Assembly: GCF_004769235.1 (NCBI RefSeq)
Contig: NZ_RQFG01000005.1
Location: 186,001 to 250,000, forward strand
DNA length: 64,000 bases
Direction: 5' to 3'
From: Leptospira kanakyensis
GTDB lineage: Bacteria > Spirochaetota > Leptospiria > Leptospirales > Leptospiraceae
Below the pieces are notes generated by a model. It ran no database searches and was not told where the DNA came from. It saw only the letters and a program-made list of their open reading frames with translations. Positions 27,493 through 36,142 of this stretch are shown in pieces. Position 1 is the stretch's first letter, and each line of letters starts with the position of its first letter. The position numbers and the translations under genes are program-made.

Positions 27493-28530
27493 TTAGAATT
27501 CTAAGGGCATATATAAAGCAAAATGGAATGTTCTTAATTCATAAGTGTATCCATTTTCTTTCACGATGGGGCCACCGAAGGATACTCTCCCTCGCATACC
27601 AAGAAAAGGCGGTGACTCCAAATACATCATAAAGGCAAACTTTGCTACAGAATTGACACCCACTTGGTTTCTCATAAGACTACTAACAGCGAGAGCTTCT
27701 ACCGCATTAAATCTCCCACTCATATAGGCTGTAGCAGCCGTCAAATCAGGACGAAGTAATCCTTGGCTTGCTAAATAATACCCTACTAATTCTAAATTAT
27801 TTCCTGTTGAAAGATTTGCGATTAGATAAGTAAGAGTGGGATCTGTTTCCGGATTGATATTTCCTGAAACAAATTGGTATCCACGTAAATTGTTTAAAAA
27901 AGCATCCCGACTGGATCCTGAATATGCGATTAACATATTGGAAGCTGGATCCTTAAAATCGACATTTCCTCTTAACTTAACATGAGCAGGGCCAAAACCG
28001 AAACCAAAACGAAATGTGTCAGGGTTTCCAAGATAAAATATAGGAACTAACATGGAATAGGTTCCTTCGATACTAGTATCGACATCTTCCGTTACCTTTG
28101 TACGATTTGGTTTTAAAGAATTATTGTTAGAACCTGAAGATCCAGACTCAGACTCTGAAGAAGCAACCTCAGGAGTTTGATTTTTTGAAAATACCTTAGG
28201 TATCGATTGTCGATTTAAATAAAAACTTGAATTATGTAAAAGTAAATTCATTCCAAAATATTTTGTGAACTGAATTTCAGGGGATTTAACATCTAATAAC
28301 CAAGAAACACGACCAGGATCATCCTGAACCATCTGTGCGTCCCGATTCCTACCTTGGATGGACAAGGATACACTTTCTAAGGTCACACCAGGATTGATGG
28401 AAATATACTTGTAAGGGCCTTTCTTTGAATCAGCGTTAGAATCTGTGTCACTAGACCCTTCCTTTGTTTCCTGTGCAGACAACGAACCCAGCGAAAACAA
28501 AAATAGAAAAAAAATAAAATAACGTATCAC
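27493..28530 (-). CDS. Exported protein, possible outer-membrane protein, unknown family
   Basis: A 345-residue protein starting with GTG; GAAG about 7 bases upstream supports it. The signal peptide (MIRYFIFFLFLFSLGSLSAQ) is followed by an acidic linker (KEGSSDTDSNADSKKG). A serine/asparagine-rich loop (SSESESGSSGSNNNS, about residues 125-140) interrupts the body. Strand-like segments (LLLHNSSFYLNRQ, FRFGFGFGPAHVKLRGNV) and the C-terminal YELRTFHFALYMPLEF are compatible with a beta-barrel. Family not recognised. It is followed by the other barrel-like gene with 148 bp between them. Confidence 0.6.
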   Translation of the reverse strand: MIRYFIFFLFLFSLGSLSAQETKEGSSDTDSNADSKKGPYKYISINPGVTLESVSLSIQGRNRDAQMVQDDPGRVSWLLDVKSPEIQFTKYFGMNLLLHNSSFYLNRQSIPKVFSKNQTPEVASSESESGSSGSNNNSLKPNRTKVTEDVDTSIEGTYSMLVPIFYLGNPDTFRFGFGFGPAHVKLRGNVDFKDPASNMLIAYSGSSRDAFLNNLRGYQFVSGNINPETDPTLTYLIANLSTGNNLELVGYYLASQGLLRPDLTAATAYMSGRFNAVEALAVSSLMRNQVGVNSVAKFAFMMYLESPPFLGMRGRVSFGGPIVKENGYTYELRTFHFALYMPLEF

Positions 28531-28579
28531 GAAATACTTCTATACTAATTAAGATTTTCGTCAGGTTGTGATCATTCGC

Positions 28580-28618
28580 ACTTTGATAAAAGATTTTTTT
28601 ATTCTCTTTTATCAAAGT
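28580..28618. repeat. Perfect 14-bp inverted repeat
   Basis: Arms ACTTTGATAAAAGA (28580-28593) and TCTTTTATCAAAGT (28605-28618) with an 11-base loop. It lies between the reductase gene and the next leftward gene. Neither strand has a T run after the stem, so it is not a classical terminator; it could be an operator or an mRNA hairpin. Confidence 0.6.
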
Positions 28619-28677
28619 CGGTGAAAAACGAAAACAAAATTCTGGATCAATCAACGCTCCAATTTTTCTGTCTTAGT

Positions 28678-29862
28678 TTATAATTGGATTTCGACATCCG
28701 TGATCGGGAAGGCCACACAGGAATGGATCCAGCCAAATTTTTTATCAGACTTTCTAATTTTGGCTTCTGGGGGACTGAATACTTCTCCTGATTTTAGTTT
28801 CACACGACATAAACTACATTCGCCGGAGCGACATGCGTTCTCAGTAAAATATCCATTTCGTTCCAAACTATTCAGAAGAGGTTCCCCTACTTTTACTTTG
28901 AAAGGCTTTTGGTTTCCAACTTTGACATTCACTTCCTTTGTAGGCAGGAGTGAATTCGGCCAACCATCCATTTTTTCCGGCTTTGGTGGTGGCCCATTAC
29001 TTTCGATTAAAATACGTCCAGATTTGACACCTAGTTCGGATAGAAGTTTAGCACAATGTTCGTTGAAAGGAGTGGGTCCACAAACATAATACATCTTAGA
29101 TGATGGTTCAGATAGTAAAGTTTGCAATGTGGAAAAATCCAATCGACCACGATAACCTTTGTATTCAGAACTTACCTCACGAGAAAGGAACTCGGTCAAA
29201 ATAAAGTTTTTATGAGCCGCTGCTAAGTTTCGAAGTTCATCAATAAAAATCACATCGTTCTCATAACTATTAGAATAAATGATATGGAAACGAAACAGTT
29301 CTTTTGATGCCAAAAACGATTTCAACATACTTATGGCAGGAGCAATTCCTGATCCGCCAGCAAGAAACACCAAATCCAAACCATGAAATAGGGGATTGTG
29401 ATGAAAGGAACCCATAGGTCCCGTGGATTCAAATTCTTGTCCGACCTTTACATCATCTAACAAATAGGGACTCACAAATCCACCTTCTGCGCGTTTGATG
29501 GTTAACTCATAAGATTTTAAATCTTTTGGTGAGGAAGAAATCGAGTAAGGTCTCGCTGTCAAAACTCCTTGAAGAGAAACAAATAAATTGATATACTGCC
29601 CCGCTTGAAAGGGAGGTAAATTTCTAGCATCTACTGAAACCATTTCTAAGGTTTTTGTAGATGGTGTATCAATTCGAATATTTTCAACACGCAATCGAAT
29701 TCGTTTTGGGTGGAGGCTACGAATCGTTTCGCGAACCAAACCTTTCCCTTCTATAAAATTAGAACCATTTTTTTCTAGTTCTTCTTTTTTTAAAACTGCT
29801 TCCTGGAAGCCAACAACAGAGTTTAAAATATTTGTTTCTAATTTTTGATTATTGTCTAACAT
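28678..29862 (-). CDS. Flavin reductase with C-terminal [2Fe-2S] ferredoxin domain
   Basis: A 394-residue electron-transfer protein. The FAD-binding motif RPYSISS (about residue 97) opens a ferredoxin-NADP reductase module, with nicotinamide-binding FLAGGSGIAPAISML and YYVCGPTPFNEH. The C-terminal 80 residues form a plant-type ferredoxin with the cluster cysteines CRSGECSLC and a fourth in WIHSC. This order is that of the vanillate demethylase/HCP reductase type oxidoreductases that feed electrons from NAD(P)H to a partner oxygenase or desaturase. The N-terminal 55 residues are extra. AGGAAACAAGAT gives a good ribosome site. It lies 62 bp after the CrtI-like gene, so the two may work together. 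Confidence 0.88.
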   Translation of the reverse strand: MLDNNQKLETNILNSVVGFQEAVLKKEELEKNGSNFIEGKGLVRETIRSLHPKRIRLRVENIRIDTPSTKTLEMVSVDARNLPPFQAGQYINLFVSLQGVLTARPYSISSSPKDLKSYELTIKRAEGGFVSPYLLDDVKVGQEFESTGPMGSFHHNPLFHGLDLVFLAGGSGIAPAISMLKSFLASKELFRFHIIYSNSYENDVIFIDELRNLAAAHKNFILTEFLSREVSSEYKGYRGRLDFSTLQTLLSEPSSKMYYVCGPTPFNEHCAKLLSELGVKSGRILIESNGPPPKPEKMDGWPNSLLPTKEVNVKVGNQKPFKVKVGEPLLNSLERNGYFTENACRSGECSLCRVKLKSGEVFSPPEAKIRKSDKKFGWIHSCVAFPITDVEIQL

Positions 29863-29924
29863 ATCTTGTTTCCTATAAATCAGAGATTCATTGTTCTATA
29901 CTAATGAATAAATTACCACATAAC

Positions 29925-31445
29925 CTAAACAGTAGATTTGGTTTTACGACGTAGTTGTTTCATAATTTTCCGTGCGGTAAAATATCCATTCAAATAAGTT
30001 GGTTGGAACCCACCCATACTTGTCCAACTACTGGAAGAATAAAGTCCATCAATGGCGTCTATTGATTCTCGCATAAGGGAACCATCTTGTAACGTCTGTT
30101 TGAATCCATAAATGGCACCTCCGGGAGTGTTTAAATAACGCATCATCGTCATCGGTGTGGCAACTTCGGCCTTTTCAATGTGTTTTCTGATTTTAGGATA
30201 AGCACGTTCAACGAGATCTATTAATTTATCACCAAACTCATATTTTGTGGATATATATTTTTCTGGGGGGACATTTTTCCAGGCCTCTCCGTATTGTAAT
30301 GCAACAAGTGTGACAACCGCCTTTCCTTTAGGAGCTAACTCTTCATCAATGAAATTATAACAAGTCACCATCCCCCAATCGGGAGCATCCAAAGTGTACA
30401 TACGATCTTCTGTGACTTCAGCATTTGAAGTTGTCATTACGAAGGTTGAGGCCGTAGTGAATCCTAACTCTTCAGGAGAACAATCCAAACCTAAATAAAG
30501 ACAAACAGCGGAAACACCCATCCGTCTTGACTTAAAATCTTTAAGGATTGAAGGAGGAGGTGTTTCTAGATCTAACATCTCATGGTAAGTGATAAGAGGA
30601 CTTGCATTCGATACAACTGCTTCACAAGTTACAGTTTCTCCTGTTTCGAGAAGAACCCCACGTACGGCACCATTTTCAGTGAGAATTTTTTCTGCCGCAC
30701 AATGAAATCTTACTTCTCCACCTGCTTCCTCGAAAGAGGAAAGAAGAGAACTTGAAAGCATTTGAGACCCACCTTTGATATGCCAAGGTTTATACACACA
30801 GTAAAAATATAACATGCCGATAAATTCTGAAAATACCAAATCTGTTGTGGGGATACCAACATAACTCCAATAAGGTGTAATTACATTAATTAAATCCTCA
30901 TTAGAAAAAAACTCATTCAAAACATCAGTGGTAGAACGAAGGCCGTAAGCTGAAAAATTCGGACATTTGGTTCTAATTTTTTCTTCATCATTGGACAACC
31001 TAACTCGCGGCAAAACAAAATAATACTCGTTGACTACGGCTTCGCTAAGTTTAAAGAACCGTTCAATGGATTCTCCTTCTTCGGGAAACAAACTTTTAAG
31101 ATGATTCTGCAATTCAATCCAATCGGCCGGTAAAGTGACATCCAACTTTCCTGGAATGATAATCCGATAGAGTTCTTGTTCTTGTACAAGTTCGATTTTA
31201 TCTAAAACACCAAGTTCTTCAAAAACACTGCGCATAATGAATGGATTGGATTCTGTTCCGACACCACTGAGTTGGTGGAGGGCGACTTCAAATTCAAAAT
31301 CACCTCGGACAAAAGAAGTAGCACAACCTCCAGGGACATTATGCCTCTCGAGCAACAAGGTTTTTGAACCCTCACGTTGCAAACGAGTGGCTGCCATCAA
31401 ACCAGCGTTACCGGCACCAATTACGACTGTGTCATAGTGAGACAT
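29925..31445 (-). CDS. CrtI/phytoene desaturase-like FAD oxidoreductase
   Basis: A 506-residue flavoprotein. The N-terminal Rossmann motif VIGAGNAGLMAATRL with LLERHNVPGGCATSF is the signature of the phytoene desaturase, carotenoid isomerase and retinol saturase family. The C-terminal part has SSWTSMGGFQPTYLNGYFTA, the family's FAD-binding C-terminal element. Substrate may be a carotenoid, retinoid or other polyunsaturated lipid; nothing else from carotenoid synthesis is in the window. GGGG lies 10 bases before the ATG. It is divergent from a TetR regulator across a region with a perfect palindrome, so TetR repression is likely. Confidence 0.85.
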   Translation of the reverse strand: MSHYDTVVIGAGNAGLMAATRLQREGSKTLLLERHNVPGGCATSFVRGDFEFEVALHQLSGVGTESNPFIMRSVFEELGVLDKIELVQEQELYRIIIPGKLDVTLPADWIELQNHLKSLFPEEGESIERFFKLSEAVVNEYYFVLPRVRLSNDEEKIRTKCPNFSAYGLRSTTDVLNEFFSNEDLINVITPYWSYVGIPTTDLVFSEFIGMLYFYCVYKPWHIKGGSQMLSSSLLSSFEEAGGEVRFHCAAEKILTENGAVRGVLLETGETVTCEAVVSNASPLITYHEMLDLETPPPSILKDFKSRRMGVSAVCLYLGLDCSPEELGFTTASTFVMTTSNAEVTEDRMYTLDAPDWGMVTCYNFIDEELAPKGKAVVTLVALQYGEAWKNVPPEKYISTKYEFGDKLIDLVERAYPKIRKHIEKAEVATPMTMMRYLNTPGGAIYGFKQTLQDGSLMRESIDAIDGLYSSSSWTSMGGFQPTYLNGYFTARKIMKQLRRKTKSTV

Positions 31446-31483
31446 TTTATTTTTCCCCCAAGGTAATCCTTCTGAGAGATACC

Positions 31484-31506
31484 CAATCTTTACAGTGTAA
31501 AGATTG
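31484..31506. promoter_or_regulatory. Perfect palindromic operator candidate between TetR and oxidoreductase genes
   Basis: CAATCTTTACA-G-TGTAAAGATTG is an exact 11-bp inverted repeat with one central base. It lies 39 bp upstream of the oxidoreductase start and about 122 bp upstream of the divergent TetR gene. Size and position fit a TetR-dimer operator. Confidence 0.65.
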
Positions 31507-31628
31507 CAATGATTTTTCGCCTCCCTTTTGAAAAAAAAATTAGTTTTTGAGAGAAAAAAGTTCTCTACCGCAATCTCTTTGAAAGGCTTCGAAAAGGCTT
31601 TACCTGTTTTGCTTCGAGGCCTATTCGG

Positions 31629-32264
31629 TTGTTAATGGCCGGAAAGAAACAAAAAGAAAACAAACCACAAACCCCCTATCACCATGGGGATCTCCGTCCT
31701 GCACTCATCGCGGCTGCCCGTGGACTATTACAGAACCAAGGCACTGATGCCCTTTCACTGCGCTCCATAGCTTCAGCAATCGGTGTCACACATATGGCTC
31801 CTTATGCTCATTTTAAGGGGAAACAGGAATTACTTCAGGCTGTTGCCGCCTCTGGTTATGATGAATTGGCAACCAACATGTTAAAGGTACAAAAGATCCA
31901 GCCGAAAGCCCGAGGCCGAATTTTGGCCTACAACTACGGCGTGGAATACATCCAGTTTGCAATTGCAAATCCAAACTTATACCGTTTGATGATGAACCAA
32001 ATTGATTTAGAAAAAAAAATAAGTTTGGAAAGCCCAGATCGTGAAATATGGGTAAGTTCACAGCGTCCGTTTCGTTTGCTTTACGCTGCCTTTGCCAACG
32101 AACGTGTGAGTAAAAATTTAGCCCATGCAAGAGCCCTTGGTGCTTGGGCCACTGTACATGGCATTGCCTCTCTCGCTATTGAAGGACATTTAGTCCTTCC
32201 AGAGGGAATGGATGTCATTCAATTGTTCAAAACAACTGTTAGTTCGTCGGTGGAGTTGGGGTGA
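31629..32264 (+). CDS. TetR/AcrR-family transcriptional regulator
   Basis: A 211-residue regulator. The N-terminal HTH reads LIAAARGLLQNQGTDALSLR followed by SIASAIGVTHMAPYAHFKGK, a normal TetR DNA-binding domain; the C-terminal part is the helical ligand domain (a TetR_C/WHG-like pattern, with HARALGAWATVHGIASLAIEG). TTG at 31629 has GAGG nine bases upstream; the ATG at 31635 is 15 bases from it, so TTG may be the true start. It probably represses the divergent oxidoreductase/reductase pair through the palindrome at 31484-31506. Confidence 0.9.
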   Translation: MLMAGKKQKENKPQTPYHHGDLRPALIAAARGLLQNQGTDALSLRSIASAIGVTHMAPYAHFKGKQELLQAVAASGYDELATNMLKVQKIQPKARGRILAYNYGVEYIQFAIANPNLYRLMMNQIDLEKKISLESPDREIWVSSQRPFRLLYAAFANERVSKNLAHARALGAWATVHGIASLAIEGHLVLPEGMDVIQLFKTTVSSSVELG

Positions 32265-32330
32265 GAGGGTTACAATCATAAAAGGTATTTGCTCAGCCTT
32301 ATTTTCCAACAATTAAAAACTATTTTTGCA

Positions 32331-33899
32331 TCATTCCTTTTTAAGAAGTATTTTTCTCGCTTTACATGTGTATAATGATACTTCTTCAAAAGAAATATTC
32401 TCGTTTAATTTGTAGTTACTTTCTATGAACTTTCTGAATTCACTGTCATCACGATAGATTGTATTTTTTTCGTAATACTCAGTCAATATGATAATATTTA
32501 CCTTTCGTTCTTTTATGAATTCTTGAAAGTTCTTATTTTTTTCATAAGAATAAACATTCTCACAATTCTTTTTCCCCAAATATACACAGAAACTTCCGTC
32601 GGGACTAAGAATATTGTTTTCATTGAGATTCAAATATTTGATTGTTTCAACCAAACGAAGGACACTACATTCCTTTTCAAGACCAGAGATAGTCATCTTC
32701 TTTTGATTTTTAAAGTACAAACTAATTAGCATCATGAAGATGATAAATCCAAATGTTAATAAGTATATTTTATATTGCCGAATCTTCTTTCTAACAAATG
32801 AAACCTTTAAAAAATGCATTCCCCTTTTGGCACTAAACAGTAAAACAACAAGGATTTGAAGTATATAATGATCTCGCGGATAATAGAGAATAGATCCGAC
32901 AATAGAAAAACCAAAAAGTACCCATAAGAAAACGGAATCCAAAAACAAACTCAATCGTCGTCGCCGAATACTAACGGCAAGTCGATACATTTCCGCCAAA
33001 AAAATCATCACTAGAACTATTAATACAAAGACTATTGGGAGATTAATATTTTTTGCAATTACCTCTAACAACAAACCTATATTCAGGAAGGCATGTTCCA
33101 GAAAAGCAGGTATATTTCCAAATAAGACTTTCGACAAAGTCCCCGAATGACCAAAATCCTGCAGAAGTAAACCATCACAAGTTGTCCAAGGATCATCAAA
33201 ATACAAACCCCTTTGAAATTTTGAAAAAGCATAATGCTGGCAAAAAGCAATATACGCTCTTTCTTGAGAAGATGGATTTCTTAAAATTGCAATGCAGAAA
33301 CCGATTAGGTAGATGGAAGTTGGTAAAATAAGTCTTTTCTTGTTTTTTTTCAAAAAATAAAGAAACACAAAAATGATACTTAATATAAAAAACGAAAAGA
33401 ACTCAACCCTTGCATAAGCCAAAACAAACGAAACAAATATAAACGCAGTGAAATTTCTTTGATAATACGTATAAATTGCTAAGATAATTAATATTGATGA
33501 AAAAATTGTAATGAAAGGCATTGCCGAAACAATTAATTGACTTACTATTACCAAAGATAAGAAAGAAGTATGAATCAATAATTCCCGAGAACTCTTTGCA
33601 ATAGAAATTAATATAAAACACAAACCAAACACTAACAATAAATAATTGGAAAAATATCTCTCAACAGGATTTTTCCAAATTTTGGACAATATCTTATAAT
33701 AAAAAGAATAAGATGCCGCATCTTGAAATCCAGATAAAGTGTCCCCACTCTCTAAGTAAAAAGTCTCATCGTATAAATAAACATCTCTTGAAGGATTATT
33801 GTTTAATATGCTAGGAAGAATCACCAACAATAAGATAAATAATAAAAACTTCTTTTTCCATAAATTGGGATTAATTATATCCGAAAACTGATACTTCAT
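32331..33899 (-). CDS. Polytopic membrane protein, possible GT-C glycosyltransferase
   Basis: A 522-residue protein with about eleven hydrophobic helices. The first external loop has VYLYDETFYLESGDTL, an acidic Asp-Glu motif at the place where GT-C glycosyltransferases (PMT/GT39 type) hold catalytic acids. The C-terminal 120 residues form a soluble domain (GLEKECSVLRLVETIKYLNL, VNIIILTEYYEKN). These features are shared with dolichyl- or polyprenyl-phosphate sugar-dependent transferases, but sequence motifs alone are weak. GAGGAAAT gives a good ribosome site. It is more AT-rich than the metabolic genes around it, which may mean recent acquisition. Unknown membrane protein is the alternative. 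Confidence 0.6.
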   Translation of the reverse strand: MKYQFSDIINPNLWKKKFLLFILLLVILPSILNNNPSRDVYLYDETFYLESGDTLSGFQDAASYSFYYKILSKIWKNPVERYFSNYLLLVFGLCFILISIAKSSRELLIHTSFLSLVIVSQLIVSAMPFITIFSSILIILAIYTYYQRNFTAFIFVSFVLAYARVEFFSFFILSIIFVFLYFLKKNKKRLILPTSIYLIGFCIAILRNPSSQERAYIAFCQHYAFSKFQRGLYFDDPWTTCDGLLLQDFGHSGTLSKVLFGNIPAFLEHAFLNIGLLLEVIAKNINLPIVFVLIVLVMIFLAEMYRLAVSIRRRRLSLFLDSVFLWVLFGFSIVGSILYYPRDHYILQILVVLLFSAKRGMHFLKVSFVRKKIRQYKIYLLTFGFIIFMMLISLYFKNQKKMTISGLEKECSVLRLVETIKYLNLNENNILSPDGSFCVYLGKKNCENVYSYEKNKNFQEFIKERKVNIIILTEYYEKNTIYRDDSEFRKFIESNYKLNENISFEEVSLYTCKARKILLKKE

Positions 33900-34145
33900 A
33901 TTTCCTCAGTATTTAAATCAGGTTTATTCTTGGGAACAAAAACTAGTCAAAGTGTCAATTTAGGTCGATTACTTTCTACTTAAAAAAGAAGTTATATAAA
34001 TTAATTGAGATCATCGATAAAATCTTTTTTGTTACCAAGAAAAAACCACTTTTTGTTTAGTAAACAATTCCTCAAGAGATCTCTTTTAAACCATAACTAT
34101 GACAAATCAACTTGATCTATTTTAAGTTCATTCCAAAAGAAGGTC

Positions 34146-34625
34146 ATGGGCAAAAGTAAACTATTAGAAATGCACAATGTCGGAATTGTCGTTGAATCAC
34201 TAGATCAGGTAATTTCATTTTTCGAAGAAGTTGGTCTTAGTTTAGAAGGAAGAATGGTCGTCGCGGGGGAATGGGCAGGAAAGGTCACAGGACTTGGACA
34301 CCAAAAAGTGGAGATTGCGATGATGGTGACTCCCGACGGACATACCCGGCTAGAGCTCTCGCAATTCCTGTCTCCTAAAACAATCTCCGACCACAGAACT
34401 GCCCCCGTTAACTCTCTTGGTTACCTCCGCATTATGTTCAGAGTGGACAATCTTGAAGAATTGTTATCTCGCCTAACAAAATTTGGCGCAGAACTCGTCG
34501 GAGAAGTGGTTCAATTTGGAAATGTCTACCGACTCTGTTATATCCGTGGAGTGGAAGGACTTCTTATCGGACTCGCCGAACAAATTGGCACCCAAACAGC
34601 GACTGATATTTTAGAAAACAAATGA
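34146..34625 (+). CDS. VOC-superfamily (glyoxalase/dioxygenase) protein
   Basis: A 159-residue protein of two beta-alpha-beta-beta-beta modules. It begins LLEMHNVGIVVESLDQVISF with the first-module metal His, then has HTRLELSQFLSP (Glu ligand region), and a second module YLRIMFRVDNLEELLSRL to CYIRGVEGLLIGLAEQ. It resembles lactoylglutathione lyase-like VOC proteins; reaction unknown. AAGG is only 2-3 bases before the ATG. It stands alone in an AT-rich region. Confidence 0.85.
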   Translation: MGKSKLLEMHNVGIVVESLDQVISFFEEVGLSLEGRMVVAGEWAGKVTGLGHQKVEIAMMVTPDGHTRLELSQFLSPKTISDHRTAPVNSLGYLRIMFRVDNLEELLSRLTKFGAELVGEVVQFGNVYRLCYIRGVEGLLIGLAEQIGTQTATDILENK

Positions 34626-34677
34626 GAAAGATTGTTATCATTTCACAAGAATTATCCTTTTTTATAAAAGTATAATT

Positions 34678-35340
34678 CTATTTTGCCGAAAATTCCATTT
34701 CTTCATTTGTATAGTATATGAATTTATGATCAAAATCATAAGTAAAATTAATGAGTAGATTTCTAGGCGTAGTTATTTCGAAATAATTTGATTTCTTTTG
34801 GGCGTTTGTATTAAAGGAAACTATGTTTCTGATACACATATAGAAATCATTTCCTGTTTTTAATAAATTTTCTTTCTTAGGATGAACATCATTAATATAA
34901 TAAGGCCTATGTCTTTTGATATAATTATCTCGTTTAAAATAAGAATATGGATAAAAGTATGAGACTATCGATTGTGAATTATCGCCATTAAGTTTAAATT
35001 TATAGTTTTCTATATCAGTCATAATATTTATATTTTTATCCTTATCAAAACAAATCTCATACAATAAGTTTATATCATTTTGATTGAATTGATTTATATA
35101 AATCATATCATTTTTATTAAAAGTTGCATTATTAGGATCTTTGACGATTTCCTTCAAATTTTCAAATTCGAGAAAGTAGGCTGATTGATCATAATAGGAC
35201 GATCCATAAAATGCCGCTTCTTGAAATCTTATGCCCGTTGTTTTGTTCAGTTTGAAATTTGAGTTTAAGCCAGGAGATATAATAGTTAAAGCACAGTTTA
35301 ACAAAGGTAAAATCATAAAAATTACTATTAATAGATTCAT
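34678..35340 (-). CDS. Putative lipoprotein of unknown function
   Basis: A 220-residue protein with leader MNLLIVIFMILPLLNC, where LLNC is a lipobox. The body is rich in Asn, Tyr, Lys and Phe (YGSSYYDQSAYFLEFENLKE, YFYPYSYFKRDNYIKRH), reflecting very AT-rich DNA. No domain is recognised. It lies next to repeat copy B within the AT-rich part of the segment bracketed by the two 5S repeats. No clear ribosome site. Possibly acquired. Confidence 0.55.
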   Translation of the reverse strand: MNLLIVIFMILPLLNCALTIISPGLNSNFKLNKTTGIRFQEAAFYGSSYYDQSAYFLEFENLKEIVKDPNNATFNKNDMIYINQFNQNDINLLYEICFDKDKNINIMTDIENYKFKLNGDNSQSIVSYFYPYSYFKRDNYIKRHRPYYINDVHPKKENLLKTGNDFYMCIRNIVSFNTNAQKKSNYFEITTPRNLLINFTYDFDHKFIYYTNEEMEFSAK

Positions 35341-35552
35341 TAATAAGTTCTAAAAATGGCTCATACCATTTGCCATTCCTACGACCGTGTAAAAAATCAT
35401 TAGCCTTACTTAATCCTCCTAAAAACTTCCTATTTTTCAAATGAAAAATCCTGGCAGGCTTCGGCTTCTTACGAAGCCTCACTCATTTCACGAACGATCC
35501 GTTACTCAGAGTAGAATTATTTTTATTAGAAACTGAAGGTAGATAAAAGAGA
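35341..35552. other. Non-coding stretch left of repeat copy B
   Basis: No convincing gene. It contains an 8-bp stem hairpin (AGGCTTCG at 35456-35463, CGAAGCCT at 35472-35479). Bases about 35487-35525 (TTTCACGAACG...GTTACT) resemble the TTTCGCGAACG...GTTACT part inside the repeat, so a decayed piece of the repeat family lies just outside copy B. Copy A has a similar piece at about 25778-25832. Confidence 0.4.
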
Positions 35553-35680
35553 AAAAGTTTAACCCGGCAAAGCTGCGCAGTGACCCATAGGGAGCGAGCA
35601 GGCGACATTCGCGGAGCAAACTTTGTTTGCCTAGCGAATAGTCGCGGACGGCAGCCGGCAAAAACCGCGCGTCCAAAAAT

Positions 35681-35707
35681 AAAAAAAGCGTTCACTTTCG
35701 TGAACGC
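35681..35707 (-). terminator. Second terminator within repeat copy B
   Basis: On the minus strand a perfect stem GCGTTCAC-GAAA-GTGAACGC is followed by T7. It follows the decayed 5S 3' end GTAGGACATTGCC at about 35730-35742. Confidence 0.8.
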
Positions 35708-35883
35708 CATAATAAACAATAATGACTAACAAAGGCAATGTCCTACTTCCCCCCCACTCGCTTTTCCGCTCCGCGGGCGAGCGTCCGAGCCTTGCTCCCT
35801 ATGGGTCGCAAGTCTGTCATTTCGCGAACGACTGGTTACTAGCGGTACTATTGGGTTCGTTCAATGGATTTTTTTTTCTACAT

Positions 35884-35916
35884 AAAAAAAGCCAACCTCT
35901 CGGTTGGCCTTTTTTT
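35884..35916 (-). terminator. Rho-independent terminator of 5S copy B
   Basis: Same stem GCCAACC-GAGA-GGTTGGC and T7 as in copy A, directly downstream of the 5S gene. Confidence 0.9.
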
Positions 35917-35935
35917 ATTGAGTTATTAGTGCTAA

Positions 35936-36051
35936 CCCGGCAATGTCCTACTCTCCCATTGAGCGAACCCAATAGTACCATCGGCGATGAGAAGCTTGAC
36001 TTCCGTGTTCGGAATGGGAACGGGTATTACCTTCTCTCCATAATCACCAGG
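35936..36051 (-). rRNA. rrf: 5S ribosomal RNA, copy B
   Basis: 116 nt, same sequence and helix I pairing as copy A (CCUGGUG with UGCCGGG), with CCCAUUCCGAACACGGAAGU in the conserved loop region. Not linked to 16S or 23S here. Its upstream promoter region is shared with the divergent gene at 36143. Confidence 0.95.
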
Positions 36052-36058
36052 AGTATTT

Positions 36059-36089
36059 ACCATATGTACGGGAACCTCCGGTTTGTCAA
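36059..36089 (-). promoter_or_regulatory. Putative promoter of 5S copy B
   Basis: On the minus strand a consensus TTGACA (36084-36089) and TATGGT (36059-36064) are 19 bases apart, placing the start close to the 5S 5' end. Copy A has the same layout with TTGCAA although the spacer is unrelated, which supports function. Confidence 0.55.
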
Positions 36090-36142
36090 ACCATTCTATA
36101 AGAAAAGGTTGCGTTTTTTTCACAAACTGAAACTTTTTCTTT

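Larger units (their letters stand above)
35553..36063 (-). repeat. 5S rRNA-containing direct repeat, copy B
   Basis: 511 bp, nearly identical to copy A at 25841-26352 and in the same orientation. It holds the second 5S gene, both terminators and the same decayed 5S fragments. Identity ends abruptly: on the left at the AAAAG before TTTAACCCGG, and on the right at the CAT after GTATTTAC. The two copies bracket about 9.2 kb of unique sequence. Confidence 0.9.

Noticed and set aside
28580..28618. Inverted repeat as rho-independent terminator
   Set aside because: No T tract follows on either strand; the T7 lies in the loop.
35189..35482. 97-residue minus-strand frame upstream of the AT-rich lipoprotein
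   Set aside because: It overlaps the lipoprotein start in another frame, has no recognisable domain, and its first codons lie in a hairpin.
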